Positions 1 to 18,400 of a stretch of 64,000 nucleotides of DNA are shown in pieces; the first letter of the stretch is position 1; every line of letters starts with the position of its first letter. Under the pieces are notes generated by a model. It did not search any database. It saw only the letters and a list, made by a program, of their open reading frames with translations, and was not told the origin of the DNA. Source of the DNA: Beaufortia kweichowensis (Eukaryota; Chordata; Actinopteri; Cypriniformes; Gastromyzontidae); contig CM032794.1 of assembly GCA_019155185.1 (NCBI GenBank), forward strand, positions 16,362,946 to 16,426,945, written 5' to 3'. Both the position numbers and the translations under genes were made by a program.

Positions 1-3000
1 AGAGAGGGAAAGACTAGTCCCTTCCAGATGCAGCTGCACGCTGACATCGCAGCACGGAGAAGTCGGCAATTCATATCATGTTGTGCATAGCCCAACACCA
101 AATTGTAACCCATAAGATTCACAGTAACAGCAGTATCAATACTAGTGCAAAATCGGCTGCAGATGCAGTGGGTGTTAAGGTTTTTACAATGTTTTTCTTA
201 CGGAAAGGCTCTGAGTTTAGGAGGGAATTTATTTAAACATTAAACAATAAATCTGGACATGTAAGCAACTTTGTCCATTTGAGCTACAGAAAAATTCAAA
301 TGACAAAAAGTCTTCCTCTCTGATTAGATTGTTAACTGTACCTTTTTGCTACTTTTCTAAATTACATCAGGACTTACATAACATGACAATATCAACAGCT
401 TTTTATGAAGTGCTGTGTTGCTGAAGTGAACCTTGTTGTAATGAAACCAGTGAAATTGCTTAACAGACACTAAGCAACGTCATGGCAATACTGTATGTGT
501 TATGTATTTTGCAATAATCCTCTATTCCTAATGTATACAGTAGGCATGCAGACAATAATATATCTGTGTAAGATTAACATACAACTAGATTTGATTTCTT
601 TTTTTCTATTTATCTTATCTTAAAAAGCAGGATGATTCTGTTCCTGGCATGTTGCCTTCATTTTTTTCATTACTCACTGTGTTATAGCTCAAACCTATTA
701 GTTAAACAATTTTAAATGTGCTCAAAAAGTTTGACTCACCATGTTTTGTGTGCATGCAGGTCATTGTCTAAGGTAGTAAATGGCAACATACAATATAGCC
801 TACTGTATAAAAGAATGGATTTCGGATTAAAGATAATAGATCTTTAATGCTGTAGAACATATATGCTGTAATATATATGCATGTTTTTTGTGTTATGTAT
901 GAATAGAACAAATTTTATTATGCTAAAATGGGTTGACAATTGCTTTACACGCCAGCCAAAGAAGATATGGTATCTGCAACTACCTGTCTGTTTACATTAA
1001 CCCAGTGAATGTCAATTGTCCCGCAGTAGTAGAGAACTGAAACTGAAAAAGTACGTTCTGTCTCTTAGAATTAACTGCACTCGGTTGACAAATGACCTAT
1101 CTCACAATGATGCCATGATGCTGAATTGTTATTGCAGCTCCCTCATTCTGCCCTGTGCTGCGTCGCAGAATGGGAAACACCGCGTTGGCGTTCTCTGCGT
1201 AGGCGGTGGAGATGCAGACTGATCTCCTGTTCTCCCGGCTCTGACTAGGAGTTAATGAGGCGGCATCCACCTTATTTTGGTCTTCCCCGAGATCAATCTC
1301 TCTTGCTACAGCAAACATCATTTCAGTCCCCGAAGCCTTCCAAGTGTGCCTTTTAAATTAATTTGTTTATAATCGATGCAGACAACTAACCGTGGGAGGG
1401 TTGCCCTTCGTTTGAAAATCTGACAGAAGGCCTCTTGCCCACGCTTAGTACAAACAAAGTGAAGCGAGTCGTGTTAACACAAAGCACTGTTCACACAGGG
1501 TTTCCTCTAAGTTTGACAAGACACAGGAACCACCTGCATAAAAGTTCAGACCTGACATTCTGGATTGTGCAGATTTAATTAAGGGTTTTAATTAAGTCAA
1601 CAGCTAAAACAAAATGTAGTGTACCGCTTACATGTCAATGTCCTGTGTCATTTTAGCAGCTTTGCTTGTTCTGCAGTTTGGGGTTGTATGATGATAGACA
1701 TTGCATGATTTTTGTGTCTTTTCTCCAAGAACGCCTTATTAGACAAAAATGTCTACTAAACTAAACTTCAACCAAATGTTTTATAGTATTATATGTAAAA
1801 TGAATACTAATACATTCATCACATAAAAAATATTTTGACTTAAATTGTAATTGATTGGTAAATTTTAGGCTCTTTGACCAAACTTTTTGTTACTTGTTTT
1901 ATTTAAGTCAAATAAATTCTGTCTCTATTAGGTTATTCCAACAAAGGTTATTTTTACATGTTTGAACGACTCCTTAAAGTAACAACTAAATAAATCCACA
2001 TTTTACAACATATAGTCTGGTTATTGCTGCACTTACTGACAACTCAACTGTGGGCAAAGCAGTTTATATGTATTATAAAAAAAACTGTCTGCAAACTTAC
2101 CATCCATGTTTGTTTTTGTATTTTCCATGTAAGAAAGACATTTTTATTAATGAGTTTCAACATTCGTCCTAGTATTTGGATGTTTTCAGCCACATTATGC
2201 TTCATGTTTATTAACCTTCAAGTCACTCCTTTGCTTTCTTTTTGCTTTGGAACACAAAAGTAAGAACATTTTAAAAATCAAGGTAAGTTAATGCACTGTA
2301 TGTACAGGATTTATTTACAGTATATGAACGCAAAGCACAGTACAACAAAGGCCTGTACAGATTCAGGTGTGTGACTTTGCATGGATCTATTGTCATCATG
2401 CCTCTGAATTGCTTTTATTTAAACTGGACATTTTTATAGCTGCATTTCTTTAATTGAAAGGAAGTGACCGCTGTGTGGTAAGTCACAAAAGCCATGGTCC
2501 CCTTTCATAGGATTTTTAAAATGTTTTTGAAAATAATTTCACATCTTAATCATTTGTCAAATAAATGAATGATTTAGTGTTTGGCTGGGTTTATGTAACT
2601 GTTTTAGAGCCAGGCATTATGCCACAACCCTCTGGAAGTTTTTCATTATATTTTACAGCGCCTAAGCAGTTCTTATTATTTATCCGGACAAATACAGTTG
2701 CATCATACTAATACAGTTTGTTGAAGTTGAGTATAATAAAGCTGTTGAGACTATTTTGTTTTACTCATGAAAGGATTATTATTCACTAAATTCATAATGC
2801 TTTCCCTTTTTTGTGTCCTTTTGTAAATGCTGATATCAAAGAACTAATGTGAATATGAACATGTATAGCTCGAAAAAGCTAACTGGTAACAGGAGCAAAT
2901 GATTTCATATTTGTAATACACTTTCTGCAGTTAAGAGCACATATAAAGCTGTTTGCATTTCCTCTATGGCCTCTCTTCTTTGACATCACAAGCTATTTTC

Positions 3001-3044
3001 TACCCACCCTTCCGTTTATAATTTTGACGAGTGCCTACATGTTT
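1..3044. other. gene-free stretch, no feature recognised
   Basis: AT-rich DNA with only short open frames that lack homology or splice-site support. The one part that stands out is about 1085-1420, which is richer in G+C than its surroundings and not repetitive. It could be a conserved non-coding element or a promoter-proximal segment of a gene outside the window, but nothing in it identifies a gene. Confidence 0.3.
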
Positions 3045-3200
3045 TCCTGTAGCTCAACTAATAGAATATTGTGCCAACAATGCAACGCAAGAATCATGGG
3101 TTTGATTCCAGGGAACACATATACTGATAAAATATATAACTTGAATTAACTCCTAAGTTGCTTTGGATAAAAGCGTCAGTCAAATACACAAATATAAATG
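3045..3200 (+). repeat. tRNA-derived SINE (V-SINE-like)
   Basis: A pol III-type head with box A-like (tagctcaactaatagaat) and box B-like (gggtttgattcca) sequences is followed by the tail motif gctttggataaaagcgtc, which recurs across fish genomes. The copy is diverged, so it is probably old. The family name is from memory. Confidence 0.7.
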
Positions 3201-5885
3201 CACATCATGTTAATGTTTGGGGATCAAAAACATGACTTATAAAATCACAACTTTTGATATGTTTGTGGTTCCTAATGTATGTCTCTGGTTCCTAAAAGAT
3301 TTGACAGTCACAAATAGATAAAGTTTGAGACAAAGACAGCTATCTAAGAAACATGCTGAATGATTTGTTTTTCTTTTTTCCTATTCAGCTTTCTGACCAG
3401 GTGACCGTTTTAGTGTCATTGATATTGATACATATCCTATTGCTCTTCAGCAAGACAGTAGATGTGCGGTAAGATGGGACAATGAAACAATAATACACAT
3501 GCCATATTGTTATAATGTCAGTTAAGGGATTTAACAAATCAGTGGCGACTGAGGTCACACCCCATATGATCACACTGATTCTTTTAAGGATTTTATTTGT
3601 ATCCTACTATTGTTAAGTAAACATGATAGAGGTAACAAATGCCCTTTTGATTTGATCAAAAAAAGGATAGAAGTTGTATTTTATCTTTCAACATCTGTCA
3701 CATTCTCTTTGATCATTAATATGAACTTTAATATGAACTTCTGCAATGGCACATTATCACTTATCTTGATCTATTTTAATCATGCATCTCTGATTTAAAA
3801 ACCTTTCATCACCCCAAAATAAACTACAAACTTTACAAAAATCTCAACATTTCAAATGGTTTTTCCATTACCTGTACTATGTAATGAAGAAAAGATAGTG
3901 AGGGAGACATTTATTCAGGGCTTTATGCCTATAAGATTAACTGCCTTTATCTGAGGTGCACATTTTCAAACTTTGATTGAAAAACTGATGTATTGTGAAT
4001 GTAAATAGAAGAAAAACGTAGGGGCCTGAAATTGAAAGTGTTCAGGGAGGAAGAAGAGAATGATGAAAGGCAAGAAGGGGCTCTGCGGGGTGTGACGGAA
4101 GCATAGAGCGAAAAGAGAGGAGAGGATGGGGAGGAGTGGGGGAGATGAATGAAAAGTGAAGTGTAATTCTGTGAAAAAGATAAATAATTCAGGCGGCGCC
4201 AAATCTATATAGACACTCACACCTCACGTTCATGCACAAATACACAAATTTAGAGAGGTTTTTAGTGAATCTGTATTATTCGTCAGATGGAAGTAAATCT
4301 TTTTTCTATGAATCATCATATAGAGTTTCTAATAAATAAAATCTTTTTGGAATAAATAAATACAGATTTACTTCCAGTTTTCATCTCCGATCCCCAGTAA
4401 TGTCAATACGCATTAGTCTAATGACCCCACCCCCTTGCTGTTTCCCTCACTCCCTCTTACTCGTTCTTGTAGTGCTATAAAGCTGATGTTACAGGGCCTG
4501 ACGATTTACCGCCTTGTTTAGTACCGGACTCTCTCCCACACACTTTCACCCCCCATTGCACATGTGTGGGCGAAAAGAGAAATAGAGGCCACTGCGGTTC
4601 CAGAGGAGATGTCTACACAGTTTTTCAATGTCATCTCAGTAGCATTACCCTCCCTTTAAAATGCATGCCCTCGGTCACGCCTTAAGATCCACAAAACCAC
4701 CAGTCAGGACAATACAAACACACACACAACTGTCAAATTATGTTAATAATGTTAGTCGCTTCATAGAATTATACTCATCAGATGATTAATGACCATTACA
4801 GAGACTTTCTTACTTTCTTAGAGTTTCTTACTGATTTTGCCATCCACTTACCTTTAGTCCCCAGATGGTGTGTGTTTGTGTCACATCAGATCATCTGTTG
4901 ATTCCATACTTTTCACGCTGCATATTGACACTAATCAACTGTGTATAATAAGTCAATGCATCTCAATGAGGTTCTCAATGAACTGTAAAGAAAGCTGAAG
5001 AAAGAAAGATGCTGCCCAGATATTTGTTATGAAAGAGCTAGTTTACCTGGCAGGGGATCGGTAGTGCATAACTGGTCAGTACAATGAGACTCCCACTTGC
5101 TGGTTTCATTGAGACTGTTGTGATGTGTGCCAATGGCTTGGCTAATCTGGGAGAGGCATTGGGCATGTGTATATGTGTCTGAAGGTATGCGAGACAAAGA
5201 TGTGAGACGCACAAAGGAAGAGGACATAAGTAAAGTTTCAAGAAGAACTACAGTACAAGGCAAAACAAAGATTACTGCCTGAAATAAAAGCAGGGAGATG
5301 AAACAATGAGAGCCTTTAAAGATACACCAGATGCTAAAGTGAATGAAAGGACAACAGAGAAAAGGACAAGGTAAAAAATGAGAGCAAAAGGAATGAATGA
5401 GAGAGAGGCAGAGATAGATAGAGGAAGGAGGGGTGCGGCTCCCCGGGGGCTGTATGACTCACTCTCCTGCTGCCGGCTCGTGCGTCACTGGCGCGGTGCT
5501 GGAGGAGGAGATAGTGGAGAGGTCTGTGCATTTAATTATGGCCTGCCAATTTATACGCACAGTAGTGATGCACACACACATACACACACATAATCAATGA
5601 GCAGATGTGGAGATTGACATAAAAAGGTCAAACATGATTGCACTTCTGCACACACACAGCCAAACATCGGCCATACTAACAGACGGACTGCCAATTCACA
5701 GAAAAAAGCTCGAATACCCTCACTGTTTTTTGTTTGCATTTGACTTAAAGCACTTGACTGCTTTCTGCACATGGTTAAAAACACCATGATCGATGTTAGT
5801 GCGACTAATAAACTGCTAAAGCCTAAAGCAGTGAATAAAACAGTGAAGCAGCCCAGATGCATAAGAAACAATAAGAACTCATTAA
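3201..5885. other. gene-free stretch with GC-richer islands
   Basis: No convincing gene. About 4380-4640 and 5420-5560 are less AT-rich and non-repetitive. The second contains a perfect AP-1-type site (TGACTCA) and a homeodomain-type core (TTTAATTATGG). They could be cis-regulatory, but cross-species conservation cannot be judged from the sequence alone. A possible small exon at 5048-5184 is listed separately. Confidence 0.25.
5048..5184 (-). other. possible exon of an unknown transcript
   Basis: On the minus strand this 137-nt block is preceded by an acceptor-like ...taccttcag and followed by a donor-like CAG|GTAAAC. One frame is open across it and continues open upstream. I do not recognise the peptide and find no partner exons, so this may be a non-coding-RNA exon or chance. 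Confidence 0.15.
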
Positions 5886-5892
5886 AGCTATA

Positions 5893-6052
5893 GCTCATTT
5901 TAAAAATGTAAATTCTTTTATTATGTACTCACCTTTATGTCTTTATAACTTGCGTTCTTCTGGAAAACACTAAACAAGACATTTTGAAGAAGGTTGTCAA
6001 CCAAACAACAATAGCCCCCACTGACTTTCACTGCATGAAAACAAAGCCAAAC
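5893..6052. repeat. cypriniform interspersed repeat fragment
   Basis: A diverged copy of a widespread fish repeat, recognisable from the order of motifs: 'tactcacctt', then 'gacattttgaagaaggttg', then 'caaccaaacaac', then 'cccactgactttcactgcatg'. Related fragments lie near 18185-18400 and 52770-52845. The superfamily cannot be settled here. Confidence 0.5.
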
Positions 6053-9000
6053 AAGAAATTTGTTTATTTTACAGGTTTTAAATGTCATGAGGATGAATGA
6101 ATTATGACAGAATTTTGTTGGCTTTCGTGGAAAATGTGGTGCTGATAGAAGGAAGAGATATGGTGGGGAAGAAAAGGCTGATGATAATCTGCACGCCTCC
6201 TCACTGGTTCATCAGAGTTTAGAGATCCTCCAACTAAGTGCTTATGAGGTGTGAATGTCCTCAGTGAAGCCAATGCATTACTAGTCGAGACAAATCATTT
6301 TTATCTTCTTTAATGCCTTCAGGGTAATGGAAATTGTTAGTCCAAGGCCTTTAGAAACAATGGTAATAAGATCTTTGAATGATACAGTACATGCATAGAT
6401 TTAGGCCTGGCTGTATTTTCTGCTACACATATTTGTTGACATGTTTTTTAAATATAGCATTACACAAACTCAGAAAAAGCAAAACAACTGTAACGTTGCA
6501 GAGTTTGATAAGGGGTATCTTGCTGTCTCTGTATGCTGTTCTGGCTCTTGACTGTGTGTGTGTGAAAGAGCTGCACATTGCATTGGCTGTCTTCTCTGTT
6601 ATATGAGTAAACTGCTATTGGACCAGATGAAGGAACAGCTTGTTGCAGTGACAGTGACGCTCCATGTTTGTTTTTCGCCGAGCAGATCCCACAACTGCCA
6701 CCTTGCTAACGCAACAAGTACTTATGTGATTAACAATGACAGCATGATGAAGAAGTGCATCATCAAAATCTCAATTACTGCCACATCGCACCTTACAAGA
6801 ACCTGTTGCCGCCAACATGCAGAGAATTTAATCAGTGCAACAGGATTGATGATGCACATTTGGTTGTCGGGCTTCAAAAAGAGATGTTTATCAAGAGCCA
6901 CACAGTGGATGATAAAGGATGAAATTCCTTAAACAGCTGAAGGTTCTCAGCATTCAACGTTGTCTACGTTTCATAGGTGAAACACTAATGTTATTTCACT
7001 TTAATATTTTATAGTGGAATTCTAATCTAATCTTGACGAACTATATATTAATAAATAATTAACAATAATTAAGAATAAATATTTACTATAAAGATAAACT
7101 ACATAAATACATAAAATAAAATACAACAAAAATAAATGTGTAAAATGTTGAAAATTGTAGTTGGGATGGTGCATTTTCATGTGTATGCTTAATATGTCCA
7201 GTGACAGTTATCAGGTTAAAAATACAAAACAAATAACAGTGGACAAGTTTGCACCTTATAATTCTCCCAAGGTAATCATCACAAAGAGTAGAAGTTACTA
7301 AATATGGTGAAGATTTTCATTTGAAAGAGCAATAAGTTTCATGATCCTGTCTGTGTCTTTGTCTCTGTGTTCTGCTCCCTGTATCAGGACTCTTAGTCAG
7401 TTAAACTCAATTTCCCACAATCCTTTGCTAGTCATTTCCTGTCATTACTCATTGTTGCTGATTGTTCTAACCTGTGTCTTGTTACCCCTTGTATTTCGCT
7501 TGTCCTTTGTCAGTCATTGTTTGATGTTATTGTGTGTATTGTAAGGATGGTGCCGGTTCCAGTGTTTTGGTCCTGTTCTTTGACTTGATTAAAGTTTGTT
7601 GCATTTGGATCCGCTGCCTCCTTGTCTGTTCCTGCCTGCATGTGTCAGTGTTACAATAAGAGAGGTAAAGGGATGTTGAAAGAATTGTTACATGAGTTTA
7701 CGATTAAGCCTTTTTCTTTACCACGCCACTAAAGCTGTTTAAATAAAAAACTCAAAATCAGTTCAACTGAATTACCCTTTCTGATCTTTTATTAGAAGCA
7801 CAATGATGGCAGATTACTTTGGTAAGATGACTGAGGTCCTGCGTGTATCTAAGTGGTCCACTTTATCTGATACCCAGCCATTTTAGACAAGACACTAGAT
7901 CAGCCCTTTTCACCAAAGGACTTTTTAATACAGTGATGCATGTGGGGTAGAGTCATGACGGGTGAGTTTGAGAAAAGTGTTTTCAGAGCTAGACTGCAAC
8001 TACAAATGGAGATCCTTCATTGACGGTCAAAACTCCTTTTCTCATATCCTGTTGAAAAGCAACAATTTTGTGACTGCCCATGTCCTGTCCTCTGCTTTTC
8101 TTTCTGTTGCTCTAATTTCATTCTTCCTTCACTATTTTCCCTCTTTCCTTCTGCTTTCATCTCATTCCTCATGCTGTCTCCCTATTGTTCACTGTATGTG
8201 TCTGTCTCAGTCTTTCTCTCTCCCCAGTAATGAGGTTTCATGCCTGCAGTCCAGTTTGCTGGGCACTAGACCATGAACAGATCTGGAAACGGAATAGAAA
8301 AAATGAAATAGAAAGGATCAATCAGAAGAAAGATTGTACAATATATTTCAAATGAAGTGCACTTCAGAAAATCTCATTTGATTTATAGAAGTATGAGTTC
8401 TAAAATTAACCTACCATACTGATTTCCTTAGAAATCTATCATTGATATGTTAAAATAGCAAATTGTTAACATAACTTTTGACTTTTAATCATTACTAATG
8501 CATTTATCATGTAACGGTTTGAATTTTTAAGACATAAAAATTATAAACATTGTATTTTTACTGAATGTTGTATTGTACAAATAAAGAGACCAGTGAATGA
8601 CTTTGCAGATATTTCCTTTACCCAAAGGTTTTCTGAGTCTTCCTTTAACAGTCAGTGGGTGGTTGATACACTGTGTAATGGAATGCACAGCACCAGAGAG
8701 AGAGAGTTTGAATAAGCGCTGTGTGTGTGGGCCTTTTTCCAGCGGGGTAACAGTGTTGAGGAAAATGTGTCAGTTAAGGGAAGCATTGTTTTCCTGTTAT
8801 GCCTAAAAAATATGCACTGTTCATATTCCATTGTATACTCAGCAGAGGAGCTTGTTATTACAAAGATAATAAGGTAAAGATACATCATTTACAATTAGGC
8901 CAGGAACAGAAAGTAAAAAAAGGCTCAGTTTTGATATACACAAACTTAAAATATCATTACATGATGATTATTTTGCATGCCTTTAGTCAGAGATGGATTC

Positions 9001-9198
9001 TTTGTCTGGAGCAGCACTATTTTGCTCTCTATCAGTAAAATAACAACCTAAAATACAACCAAATGTTCCATTACGTCCATTACGTCTGGTTCAGAAAAAG
9101 CTTTACATGTGAAGTAGTCATGTAGTAGTCAAGTCACATTTTTTGTATAGTTTGTACCTGTTTGTACCTGCCACTTAGGGGTGAATTATTAGAGAAAT
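6053..9198. other. gene-free stretch
   Basis: No gene recognised apart from the repeat-like segment at 7341-7655. A 124-codon open frame at 6558-6932 has no recognisable domain and no splice context. The DNA at 6640-6930 is GC-richer than its flanks and may be a conserved non-coding element. The rest is AT-rich with short low-complexity runs. Confidence 0.3.
7341..7655 (-). repeat. probable interspersed repeat (LTR-like or DNA-element end)
   Basis: The block ending in gatccgctgcctccttgtc...tgtcagtgttaca resembles fish repeat ends that read on the minus strand as tgtaacactgacac...gaggcagcggatccaaatg. Identification is from memory, no target-site duplication was found, and the left boundary is approximate. 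Confidence 0.4.
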
Positions 9199-9262
9199 TT
9201 ACATTTACATTTAGGCATTTAGCTGACGCTTTTATCGAAAGCGACTTACAAATATTAGGAGA
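9199..9262. repeat. SINE tail fragment
   Basis: Carries acatttaggcatttagctga followed by cgcttttatcgaaagcgact, the reverse complement of the tail motif seen in the SINE near 3045. It is almost identical to the fragment at 42058-42126, which shows it is a dispersed repeat. Confidence 0.65.
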
Positions 9263-9384
9263 AATTATATACCATATAATTCAATTATGCAAATTATGTC
9301 ACATAGTGCCATGAACAGGAAGGTACCTGTTTCCAAATGTAAATGTGTCCCTCAGGTTATAGTAAAAACAATTATAATAAAATA

Positions 9385-9515
9385 ACGTATGATGATGTCA
9401 TAATGGATTATTATGTCATATCGTGTGATGGTGTCAAAATATGCAATATTGTCATAATGTGTAATGATGTCATAATAAGTGATGGTGTCATAATGGGTGA
9501 TGATGTAATCAAAAG
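9385..9515 (+). repeat. degenerate minisatellite with TGATGTCAT-like units
   Basis: Imperfect repeats of about 20-24 bp, each close to gtgatggtgtcataatg; the word TGATGTCA or TGGTGTCA appears about six times. The unit is imperfect enough to break any continuous coding frame of interest. The TGATGTCA words resemble CRE/AP-1 half-sites, but tandem duplication alone explains them. Confidence 0.6.
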
Positions 9516-15253
<5,738 letters not shown>

Positions 15254-17086
15254 TCATGACAAATCTCTTTCAACAAACAGCTGCTCCCAGTAATTTCTCC
15301 ACAGCTTCACCATGTCATACCCCTCACAAAACTGTCTCATATCTTCCCATAGACTCTGATTCATATAAATATGAACTATACAAGCCGTCCTCTGAATCTC
15401 GCCTTTCACAGTATTCAGATGAGCTGTTAGTGCTCTCTTTGCTAAGGATGCGTCTGTTCCAAACATGTCGATATTTAGGCGTAAAGACCCTCCGTTTAAT
15501 GGAACAGGATATGGAGGTGTGTGGAAGCTCATAAACAGGGGTTTCTCACTCAAACTATTTAAAAACCATGACAAATTTCGCCTTGCCAAGACCTCAAGGT
15601 TACTCTCTATGGGTTCCAAGGGCTGCCAATCCTGGATGATAGCACCTCCTGGAAGTTGAAGTCTGGAGGACAGGTCTGGATCCAGGATCAGGCCCTTTAA
15701 TGCATCTTGGTCAATTTGTCCTGTCACTAGAGGATGCCTGCTGTTGGATCCATCTGACACATCTAGCTTTGACTTTAAATATGATACAAAGCCATCAAAG
15801 GTCCCAGAATTCCCACACAGGGACAAGATAGCCTGGTTTAAAAGACAAATTGGGTGTTAAATATCAATGTAGATAAGATAAAAAGGAAACAATAAAAACA
15901 AAATAAACATAATGTAACTTCAAAGTAATAGTATACTCTCTCATGAACAATGTAACACACACTATCCTGATCATAATACCAAATCTTTTCCTAATTTAAC
16001 TCACCCTTCTGGCCACAAATCTGAACTTGCTTAGTTTTTCAGGCCCCGGGTCATCTCCTCTAGTGAGGCGCTTATTCTTCACGTTAGGGTAGACCTTCTT
16101 TACATACTCATCAACAAATCTCTGGATAACTCCAGCTAGACCACAACCTCTTTCATTTGGACACACTCTTAATCCTTCAACTACTACCGATTCACCTCCA
16201 TCAACCACAAGGCCTGACTCCAGCGCCACCTAAAAAAACACAAGAAAAAATAATGCAGAGGTCGAAATACAGGCATGTATTTGAATTTGTTGTATCTGAA
16301 TTTGCAATGTTACATTTTGTTGTTACAATTACATGCAGACAACAATAATAAGAAATAACCTAAAGTAGATTTGACCCCTAAAGTAACAATCCTATTGCTT
16401 TTCTTAATGTTAATATAAAGATGTACAGAAATGCTTCTTTAAAAAGGCCAAACACCTTATTTGGGGTATTTGGTTTGATGAAATGTGTTTACACGGTTTT
16501 AGGGTTTAAAAAGTGATTATTTTACCCATACTGTAGATTTGTGCTGCTTCTCTCTGCCGCGCCTTTTTGAAGGCGTTGATTTTTACAAAGCTCATCGTTC
16601 TGAAAAGCGCAGTGTGCTCTGATTGGCCAGCGATCCAATGCATTGTGATTGGTCCAAAAACTTTACATTATTCCGTGTGACGGAAATGTTAAGCCCCTTA
16701 CAATATTTAAAAAACACAGCGTCTCTACAACATGGCAGCACCAGCGGCAACAATACAACAGCGAAAATAAAAGGTACGCCTTCTTTCTTTGCATATACAT
16801 TTGGGCGGTTAGGAAACTTGTTTGAAAGAGCCTTAAAATTTACAAAGAATATCTCTTTGGGTTTGAGACAGAGAAACTCTGTCAATCTATACATGCACGA
16901 ACAGCTACACAACAAGAAATCGCATCATATGACCCCTTTAAAGACATCTGCATGCATGGACTGTTTATTGAGTTGCATAAATATTAACTAGTTGAAAAAT
17001 CACCTTGTGTTTCTTGTTTTTTTTTACAGAGAGATGTACAAAGAGATTTCTTATTATGAGAGATGTTATGTTATTTTTTTATTTTA

Positions 17087-17138
<52 letters not shown>

Positions 17139-17431
17139 GTAAAATAGTCCTGTAGTACCTGCTGCATTATCAAATACTTTTACATTTCCATCTTCTCCAT
17201 TGGCTTCCAACAAGGCTTTCACTTATGTCTCACATCACTTACCAGCTTGTTCCCCCTCCTTGCTACAATAACCAGTCTGTCTGGTTCAGTCATCCAGGAG
17301 TGATAGCGATATGGAAGGTAATCATTGCCGTCATATATGTTGTGTGATATGGCCATTACGTCATCGTAATCCTCAGGTCTAGCCAGGAAGAAGGTCAGTC
17401 CTTCACTCTCACCCACACAATGAGATTCCAT
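15254..17431 (-). CDS. NAT16/HISAT-family N-acetyltransferase, divergent paralogue
   Basis: Probable acetyl-CoA-dependent N-acetyltransferase of the histidine N-acetyltransferase (HISAT)/NAT16 family. Coding exons are 17431-17243 (63 codons), 16229-16005 (75 codons) and 15832-15254 (192 codons plus stop), all phase 0, giving 330 residues. The ATG lies just inside an acceptor at 17452, so an upstream non-coding exon is expected. Residues about 12-140 form the GNAT fold; the acetyl-CoA loop reads NERGCGLAG, starting with Asn where the family motif (Q/R-x-x-G-x-G/A) and the paralogue at 33475 have Gln/Arg. The C-terminal half contains IIQDWQPLEP and LNIDMFG, shared with the paralogue. The two intron positions also match it, so they arose by duplication. 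Divergence across the C-terminal half suggests a changed or relaxed substrate preference. I cannot tell whether the substrate is still histidine. Confidence 0.88.
16440..16935. repeat. cypriniform interspersed DNA repeat in an intron
   Basis: Lies in the first coding intron of the acetyltransferase gene. It contains a block recurrent in cyprinid genomes (tgtgctctgattggccagc, then gtgattggtcc, then tgtgacggaaatgttaa), recognised from memory. Frames of 107 and 122 codons here are repeat-derived, not exons. Confidence 0.55.
17087..17139 (+). repeat. (ATCT)n microsatellite
   Basis: About 13 near-perfect tetranucleotide units, 100 bp beyond the first coding exon of the acetyltransferase gene, inside its intron. 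Confidence 0.95.
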
Positions 17432-17771
17432 TATTACAACTGAACAATTCACTGTAAAAAAATATAACAACATCATTAATATAGAGTTAAATGTGTTTAT
17501 TTCAAAACTTTACATTATCCACTTAATGTAGTTACGCAATCTAAGTATCGTAGAAAATATGATCAAGTCTAATTTAATGTCTAGAGCACTTCTTTGTTTT
17601 TGGTGTGACTACGTACAACAATTTACTTACAACAACAAAATACTTATATGTTGCAGAAGTAAAAAATTCAAATTCATATCTACTAGCCTTACGTATGCTT
17701 TCGGTTTCGATTATTAAAACATGTATACAATGATGTACAAACACTATGTATGACATAAAGAAACTCCTTAC

Positions 17772-17890
17772 CAAACAAAACCGGTAAGTTTAGTTATATT
17801 GCAGATATGTAAAGATATGTTATACAGTCACCCTGAACTTTCCGCTGTGACTGCAAGTCCGGTGAACTTCAGCGATCCGTGTCGGTCTCG
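17772..17890 (-). other. possible 5' non-coding exon and start region of the acetyltransferase gene
   Basis: A minus-strand donor TTTG|GTAAGG at 17771 lies 320 bp upstream of the acceptor of the first coding exon (17452). DNA just beyond it (17830-17900) is GC-richer with several CpGs, as expected of a fish promoter. The exon limits and start site are guesses. Confidence 0.3.
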
Positions 17891-18184
17891 AGCATCTATG
17901 GACTTTCAACTTGCCAGCTTGTAAAACATTTGAGATCAAATGCCAATCTGTACAGAACAGCGTTTTCCTGTTCTGTTAATTGTGCCAACTAATCTTGACG
18001 TTTCGTGTCAATAATTTACAAACTTTCGCGATAAAGACTGATGTACAACAACTAGCATAAGTTACAAACCGAAGCAATTGAAAGTGCCTCTTCTTCTCAA
18101 AAATAGTATTGTGTCTCCACCAAGCGGACTGACCGCGATATTGCAGGTTTCGTTTAATTCCGTAGGCCTAAATGCAAGGACAAA

Positions 18185-18400
18185 TCTGTAATGTTTAAAG
18201 GAATTTAGCCAAAAGTAAAAAATTTACTCATCCAATTTATTCATCCTCATGTCGTTCAAAACCTGTATATAAATTTCATCTGTGTAACACAAAAGAAACT
18301 ATTTTAGGAAATGTCTCAGTGGTTTTATATTCATACAATGGAAGTCAATGGGGTCCAATGTGGTTTGGTTACCAACATTTTTCAAAATATTTTAAAATGC
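18185..18400. repeat. cypriniform interspersed repeat fragment
   Basis: Same family as 5893-6052: 'tttactcatccaatttattc', 'catcctcatgtcgttcaaaa', then 'caatggaagtcaatggggtcc'. It abuts the triplicated unit that starts at 18401, which may have grown from its end. Confidence 0.55.

Noticed and set aside
3045..3120. second tRNA gene (tRNA-like head)
   Set aside because: The acceptor stem does not pair and it is followed by a SINE tail; only boxes A and B survive.
16592..16991. 107- and 122-codon overlapping frames in the acetyltransferase intron
   Set aside because: They lie in a dispersed cyprinid repeat and on opposite strands of the same DNA.
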